Origin: JAVEVF01 sp034005175
GTDB taxonomy: Bacteria > Actinomycetota > Coriobacteriia > Anaerosomatales > SLCP01
Assembly: GCA_034005175.1 (NCBI GenBank)
Contig: JAVEVF010000035.1
Coordinates: 1 to 17,739, forward strand
Length of the DNA: 17,739 nt
Direction: 5' to 3'
A model generated the notes under the pieces. It was not told the DNA's origin. It saw nothing but the letters and a program-made list of their open reading frames with translations, and searched no databases. Shown here one piece after another: positions 13,774-17,739 of the stretch. The translations under genes and the position numbers were made by a program. How positions within the stretch are numbered: position 1 is the first letter of the stretch; each line of letters starts with the position of its first letter.

Positions 13774-14567
13774 GCGGTCACCTCCCCCGCATCAGACGCA
13801 CGCCAACGACAGTACTTCTGGTGCATGTCGTGGAAGTCGGCTACACACGCAGCACCGGCGAAGGGCTCCTTCAGCAACACCCTCACCCGCCGGCGCTCAT
13901 AGACCTCGATGATGTTGTAGCACGGTCGCACACGGCCCCTCAGACGATGCGAGCACGCCGTCCCAGCGTTCACGATGAGCACATCTTCAAGACGCCAGAC
14001 GTTGGGCACGTGTTTGTGGCCGCACAAGACGAGGTCGGTGCCGCAGTTCGAGAGCACGCGAAGAAGATCGCCAGCATCGAACACGATATTGCGCTCGCGC
14101 CCCGTGCCAGGCACAGGGACGAGATGGTGATGCATGCATACCACCTTGAACTCGCCAGGCTCGCTGAAGCGCTCCTCGATCCACCGGTGGCGCTCCCGAC
14201 CCACGCGTCCGCTGTCGAGGTCAGGTGCCGAGGAGTCCAAGCCGAGCAGGTGCATGCCATCCGCGCGCAGCTCGCGGTTGCGCGCGCCGAAGAACTCGGT
14301 GAAGTGCTCATCACCCACGTTGCGTGAGTCGTGATTGCCCATCATGACGAGCTGGTTGGCGCAATCGAGCCGATCGAGCAGCCGCTGTGCTTGTTTGAAC
14401 TCCTGACGATACCCCATGTCCGTGAGGTCGCCCGTGACCACGACGACGTCGGGTGCAAGCTCGTTGAGCTCATCGATGACGCGGGTGGCAAGGCTGGGGA
14501 TGTGATACCGCGATCCGCAGTGCAGGTCGGAGATGTGCGCTATGACGAAGGGTGCGGATTCGCTCAC
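13770..14567 (-). CDS. Calcineurin-like metallophosphoesterase
   Basis: A 265-residue single-domain metallophosphoesterase with every metal ligand motif present: ISDLHCG (Asp14, His16), VVTGDLTD (Asp47), MGNHDSR (Asn78, His79), CMHHHLVP (His146-148) and CGHKHVP (His184, His186). There is no signal peptide or membrane segment, so it should be cytosolic. The C-terminal ~30 residues (AGAACVADFHDMHQKYCRWR) hold two cysteines and lie outside the core. Family members hydrolyse cyclic nucleotides, phosphomonoesters or phosphodiesters, and substrate cannot be read from sequence. The start is GTG at 14565-14567 with GGAGGTGG upstream. Its stop overlaps the start of the cDPG synthetase gene, which suggests, as inference only, a role in cDPG or 2,3-diphosphoglycerate turnover. 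It begins 18 nt after the sppA stop. Confidence 0.9.
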   Translation of the reverse strand: MSESAPFVIAHISDLHCGSRYHIPSLATRVIDELNELAPDVVVVTGDLTDMGYRQEFKQAQRLLDRLDCANQLVMMGNHDSRNVGDEHFTEFFGARNRELRADGMHLLGLDSSAPDLDSGRVGRERHRWIEERFSEPGEFKVVCMHHHLVPVPGTGRERNIVFDAGDLLRVLSNCGTDLVLCGHKHVPNVWRLEDVLIVNAGTACSHRLRGRVRPCYNIIEVYERRRVRVLLKEPFAGAACVADFHDMHQKYCRWRASDAGEVTA

Positions 14568-14585
14568 GACCCCACCTCCAGGACT

Positions 14586-15608
14586 CTAGTGCGGAAGAGC
14601 CCGTCTCAAGGCATCCGTCTCAGAATCAAGAGTGCCGAGACGCTCGATGCGCGTGCCAAAGCCGATGAGGCTGCGAAGCAGGGCGCTGTAGTCTGCCTCA
14701 CCATATGTGACGACGCTAGGCTCCCCTTCGATACCCCCAAGCTCGGCTGCCCGGTCAAGCGCATCGCCAAACGTACCCACCGAGTCCACGAGGCCCATGT
14801 CCAAAGCCACGGTGCCAGGCCACATCCACCCATTCGCGATCTTCTCCACCTCGGCCTCAGACATCCCGCGCCCCTCGGCGACGATGCGGATGAACTCACG
14901 GTACGCTACGTCGAGATACTCCTGGTAAAGCGCGGTCTCGGTCTCCGTGAGACTGCGGTATGGGCTGCCGGCATCCTTGTACTCGCCAGCCGTGAACACC
15001 TGAAACTCGATGCCGAGTTCGTCGAGCAAACCCTTGATGTTGGGGATCTGCGCGATCACACCGATGCTTCCCACCGACGATGTGGGGGTGGCAACGATCT
15101 CATCACACTGCGACGCGATCATGTACGCGCCCGACGCGCACACATCCCCGACGCTCACGACGACGGGTTTTGTCAGTCGTGCGATCTCCATCGAGATCTC
15201 CTGCGATGCCGCTGCCGTTCCCCCTGGGGAGTCAGCCCGTATGAGGATGGCCTTGACCGAGGGGTCGTCCTCGGCCTGCTTGAGCTGGTCCACGAAGTAC
15301 TCTGGGGTGATGGTGCCCTGGTACGTGCTCCCGGTGCCGGCGATTACGCCGTCAAGATGAATGAGCGCAACGGCATCTCCGCTCGACCATGCTGACTGCG
15401 AACCGCCACTCCATGCCGTCAGTCCGAATACGGAACAAGCACACGCCGAGAGGATGAGGACCACCACGACGATGACGAACCACAGCCATGCCCGACTGGA
15501 CCGCGCTCGCTCGGGCGCGACAGGCGATGCGGGTGGCGCAGGCGATGCGGGTGGTGCGCCTGCGGCAGCAGGCTGCTGATACGCGGGACTGATCGGCTGA
15601 TCTTCCAT
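14586..15608 (-). CDS. sppA: Signal peptide peptidase SppA, membrane-anchored
   Basis: A 340-residue short-form SppA (S49 serine protease), which cleaves leftover signal peptides and membrane-protein fragments. A ~38-residue Pro/Ala-rich cytoplasmic N-terminus is followed by one transmembrane segment (about 41-64). The protease domain lies outside the membrane, with VALIHLDGVI, ADSPGGTAAAS, the nucleophile Ser159 in VCASGAYMIAS, and the general base Lys211 in TAGEYKDAGSPYR; this is the Ser/Lys dyad of the Bacillus type. The sequence LSAC (53-56) in the transmembrane region matches a lipobox loosely, but the long N-terminus argues against lipoprotein processing. A GTG five codons upstream is in frame. 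The ATG at 15606-15608 has GGAGGC 5 nt upstream, and I chose it. It lies 103 nt downstream of thrB, probably behind a new promoter. Confidence 0.93.
   Translation of the reverse strand: MEDQPISPAYQQPAAAGAPPASPAPPASPVAPERARSSRAWLWFVIVVVVLILSACACSVFGLTAWSGGSQSAWSSGDAVALIHLDGVIAGTGSTYQGTITPEYFVDQLKQAEDDPSVKAILIRADSPGGTAAASQEISMEIARLTKPVVVSVGDVCASGAYMIASQCDEIVATPTSSVGSIGVIAQIPNIKGLLDELGIEFQVFTAGEYKDAGSPYRSLTETETALYQEYLDVAYREFIRIVAEGRGMSEAEVEKIANGWMWPGTVALDMGLVDSVGTFGDALDRAAELGGIEGEPSVVTYGEADYSALLRSLIGFGTRIERLGTLDSETDALRRALPH
15523..15558. repeat. Two tandem 18-bp copies in the sppA N-terminal linker
   Basis: GGCGATGCGGGTGGCGCA (15523-15540) is followed directly by the same unit with two differences at its end (15541-15558). 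On the coding strand the two copies make the repeated hexapeptide PPASPA / PPASPV of the flexible cytoplasmic linker. Such in-frame repeats commonly vary in copy number between strains. Confidence 0.7.
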
Positions 15609-15666
15609 GGAATGCCTCCGCACATGGTGCGTTTGGTCGCGGGCGCGACAGCGGGCGGGATTGGTA

Positions 15667-15699
15667 TCTATATTCCCTGACCCATGCCTGTCCGGTCAA
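15667..15699 (-). promoter_or_regulatory. Possible promoter upstream of sppA
   Basis: The 103-nt thrB-sppA gap is locally A/T-richer. The minus strand has TTGACC (15694-15699, 5 of 6 to the -35 consensus) and, downstream, GAATATAGAT containing AATATA (15669-15674, 19-nt spacer) or TATAGA (15667-15672, 21-nt spacer). Both spacers are longer than ideal. If real, it would drive sppA and the coupled set that includes the cDPG genes and rho. No terminator for thrB was found in the gap. Confidence 0.35.
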
Positions 15700-15711
15700 C
15701 ATGCTTTACCT

Positions 15712-16632
15712 TCAGAGCAGCGCAGCTCCTGCACGATCGATACCAACAGCGCGCGGCTCAAGACGGCCGGCCAGCGCGAGAACAGCGGGGCGAGCAGCAT
15801 GCGCGAACGCACGCGCGCGCTCGAGCGCCTCGCCGTCGTTGGAGCCACACACGAGCCCGATCACAGTGGGACCTGCGCCCGAAAGCACCGCTCCTGTGAC
15901 GCCAGCAGCCAGCAGCGCGGCGCGCACCTGTTCGAGATCGGGTATCGCGGCTGCCCGGTACGGCTCGTGGATGCGGTCGGCAAGGCCGGCGACAAGCGCT
16001 GCCTCATCTCCCAGGGCGATGCCTGTGGCTAGAAGACCGGCCCGCCCGGCGCTGAAGGCGGCGTCAGCATGGGGCACCTCTGCGGGCAGCAAGCCGCGTG
16101 AGGAGTCCGTCGACAGCGGCAAGTCCGCACCCACAGCCACCACAGCGAGACCTGCCGCTGGCTCCACCCTCATGCAGCGCACAGCGCCGTCATTCCAGCA
16201 CATGGTGAACCCGCCGTGCAACGCCGCGGCGGCGTTATCAGGATGGCCTTCGAATTCGGTGGCAAGCGCGAGAACGCCCTCGGCATCGAGGCCCGCATCG
16301 CACAGCGCATCCCCAAGCAAGATGCCCCCGACGACGGCCGCTGCCGACGAGCCGAGACCCGCACCCGGGGGGATGGTGTTCTCGCAACGGATGGCAGCAG
16401 CGACAGGGGGCGTGCCTGCCTCGGCGAACACTCGCGCCATGGCGCGGGCGACGTGATTGTCCGGCCCGGCAGAAAGCACGCCCGCCCCCTCGCCAATCAC
16501 CTCCACCGACCACACCTCGGCCAGCTCGGCGACGAACCGATTGCGCAGCGCAAGTGCAAGCCCGAACGAATCGAAGCCTGGGCCGAGATTGGCGGTGGTC
16601 GCAGGGACGGATACAGAGGCGACGTCTGACAT
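15712..16632 (-). CDS. thrB: Homoserine kinase
   Basis: A 306-residue GHMP-family kinase. It phosphorylates homoserine with ATP to O-phosphohomoserine, the substrate of threonine synthase. Motif 1 is VSVPATTANLGPGFDSFGLAL (7-27), motif 2 (the phosphate loop) is IPPGAGLGSSAAA (87-99), and motif 3 is GVTGAVLSGAGPTVIGLV near residue 245; EGHPDNAAAALHGG lies between. This is the standard ThrB layout and length. ATG at 16630-16632 comes 6 nt after the hom stop, with AGGAT in the end of hom as the ribosome binding site. The hom-thrB pair is a classical threonine operon; thrC is not in the window. Sequence beyond the stop shows no intrinsic terminator. Confidence 0.96.
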   Translation of the reverse strand: MSDVASVSVPATTANLGPGFDSFGLALALRNRFVAELAEVWSVEVIGEGAGVLSAGPDNHVARAMARVFAEAGTPPVAAAIRCENTIPPGAGLGSSAAAVVGGILLGDALCDAGLDAEGVLALATEFEGHPDNAAAALHGGFTMCWNDGAVRCMRVEPAAGLAVVAVGADLPLSTDSSRGLLPAEVPHADAAFSAGRAGLLATGIALGDEAALVAGLADRIHEPYRAAAIPDLEQVRAALLAAGVTGAVLSGAGPTVIGLVCGSNDGEALERARAFAHAARPAVLALAGRLEPRAVGIDRAGAALL

Positions 16633-16638
16633 CGGCGT

Positions 16639-17739
16639 CTACAGATCCTCTACCCGCAGCACCGTGTCGACCGACTCGACGACGTCAAGCTGCTCGATGT
16701 CGGCCAGTGCCGCGCGCACCGCACGTTCTGTCGCAGTGTGCGTGACATACACGATCTCGGCTGTGGGCTCATCGGCAGACTTCTGAATGACGCTCGCCAG
16801 AGAGACCCCGTGCTCGCCGAAGACCGTCGCCACCCTGCCGAATACGCCTGGTATGTCGGCCACCCGGAACCGCAGATAGTACAGCGACTCAAGGTCGCCG
16901 ATATCACGCACGGGCAGATGCTCGTTGCAGGTGCATCCGACGAGGCCGAGGCAGCCACGAGAAAGGTGGCGGGCCACGTCGATGACATCACCGACGACCG
17001 CGCTTGCCGCGGGCAGAGAGCCTGCTCCTTCACCGAAGAACATCGTCTCTCCCACAGCATCTCCCACGACGTAGATGGCATTGTAGACGCCGTTCACGTT
17101 TGCCAGGGGATGCGAGGCGCGAATCATGGTGGGGTGCACGCGGATATCGATGCCCTCAGGCGTGCGTCGCGCGATCGCGAGAAGCTTGACCGCGTAGCCC
17201 ATCTCCGCAGCGTATGCTATGTCAGCTGCCGAGATGGTGCGGATGCCCTCGACCGGCACTCGGCTCACATCGACTCGGCTGTTAAACGCGATAGACGCCA
17301 GGATGGCGATCTTGGCAGCGGCATCAAGGCCGTCCACATCGGCGGTGGGGTCTGCCTCGGCAAAGCCCCTTTCCTGAGCTTCAGCAAGCGCGCTGTCATA
17401 GTCCAACCCGTCCTCGGCCATGCATGTGAGCATGTAGTTCGTCGTGCCATTGACGATCCCCATCACACTGGTGATCTCGTTTGAGACGAGGCAGTGCTTG
17501 AGCGGGCTGATGATGGGGATGCCCCCGCCCACGCTGGCCTCGAATGCGATGTCAACGCCCTTGGCCTCGGCCAAGTCCATGACTTCTTGACCATGTGCTG
17601 CCATGAGCATCTTGTTCGCGGTCACCACGCTCTTGCCGCTCTCAAGCGCCGCAAGCACCACGTCGCGAGCAACGCCGGTGCCACCGATGAGCTCGATGAT
17701 GATGTCGATCTCGGGATCGTTGATGAGGTCGAATGCAGA
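16639..17739 (-). CDS. hom: Homoserine dehydrogenase with C-terminal ACT domain (runs off right edge)
   Basis: The last 366 codons are visible; the NAD(P)-binding N-terminus lies beyond the edge. The frame is open through 17739, reading SAFDLINDPEIDIIIELIGG before GVARDVVLAALESGKSVVTA and NK. The catalytic part has ASVGGGIPII, MGIVNGTTNYMLT and GFAEADPTADVDGLDAAAK. The final ~80 residues are an ACT domain (YYLRFRVADIPGVFGRVATV, FGEHGVSLASVIQ), the usual site of threonine feedback inhibition. The enzyme reduces aspartate-4-semialdehyde to homoserine at the branch to threonine and methionine. The stop lies 6 nt before thrB. Identity is firm. The 5' regulatory region, including any leader peptide or riboswitch, is outside the window. 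Confidence 0.96.
   Translation of the reverse strand, partial: SAFDLINDPEIDIIIELIGGTGVARDVVLAALESGKSVVTANKMLMAAHGQEVMDLAEAKGVDIAFEASVGGGIPIISPLKHCLVSNEITSVMGIVNGTTNYMLTCMAEDGLDYDSALAEAQERGFAEADPTADVDGLDAAAKIAILASIAFNSRVDVSRVPVEGIRTISAADIAYAAEMGYAVKLLAIARRTPEGIDIRVHPTMIRASHPLANVNGVYNAIYVVGDAVGETMFFGEGAGSLPAASAVVGDVIDVARHLSRGCLGLVGCTCNEHLPVRDIGDLESLYYLRFRVADIPGVFGRVATVFGEHGVSLASVIQKSADEPTAEIVYVTHTATERAVRAALADIEQLDVVESVDTVLRVEDL

Noticed and set aside
14331..15395. Long plus-strand open frame of 354 codons over sppA and the phosphoesterase
   Set aside because: It lies opposite two genes with clear catalytic motifs, has His/Arg/Asp-rich composition typical of an antisense frame in GC-rich DNA, and shows no recognisable domain or ribosome binding site.
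15361..15711. CRISPR-like repeat at the sppA N-terminus
   Set aside because: There are only two adjacent 18-bp copies, in frame and without spacers; this is a Pro/Ala linker repeat.

Overview
The window is a GC-rich stretch (roughly 60-65 % G+C by eye) in which every convincing gene lies on the minus strand, so transcription runs from the right end to the left. In that order it reads: hom (cut by the right edge), thrB, sppA, a calcineurin-like phosphoesterase, a cyclic 2,3-diphosphoglycerate (cDPG) synthetase homologue, a 2-phosphoglycerate kinase, a small transaldolase, rho, a 1.2-kb zone of gene remnants, rpmE, thyX, a small membrane protein, yqhQ (DUF1385), a second small membrane protein, prfA, prmC, tsaC, rpiB, glyA and upp (cut by the left edge). 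The chain rho-rpmE-yqhQ-prfA-prmC-tsaC-rpiB-glyA-upp, with hom-thrB close to rho, fits an actinobacterium, most likely of class Coriobacteriia. That assignment rests on recalled gene order and composition, not on a database search.

Right block (9475-17739): homoserine dehydrogenase and homoserine kinase make O-phosphohomoserine for threonine synthesis. After a membrane-anchored SppA peptidase comes a tightly packed set, phosphoesterase / cDPG synthetase / 2-phosphoglycerate kinase / transaldolase / rho, whose neighbouring ends overlap by 1-4 nt or are 2 nt apart. The kinase and synthetase together are the two-step route from 2-phosphoglycerate to cDPG known from hyperthermophilic and thermophilic methanogens. 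A complete pair in a bacterium, coupled to a phosphatase-fold gene and to the Rho termination factor, is the most interesting feature here.

Middle (8289-9474): between rho and rpmE lie broken pieces of an RHS/YD-repeat protein (frameshifted, with an internal deletion), a short fragment resembling the C-terminus of citrate synthase, and a 42-codon ORF with no recognisable family. rpmE then restarts with its own extended -10 promoter, a GC-rich leader hairpin and a strong ribosome binding site. It encodes a zinc-type L31 with an Ala/Glu/Lys-rich tail of about 80 residues.

Left block (1-7688): ThyX (flavin-dependent dTMP synthesis), YqhQ flanked by two unrecognised membrane proteins, release factor 1 with its methyltransferase PrmC, the t6A enzyme TsaC, ribose-5-phosphate isomerase B, serine hydroxymethyltransferase and uracil phosphoribosyltransferase. 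This is a housekeeping neighbourhood for translation and for one-carbon and nucleotide metabolism: GlyA supplies the methylene-tetrahydrofolate that ThyX uses. No tRNA, rRNA, CRISPR array or intact mobile element was seen.
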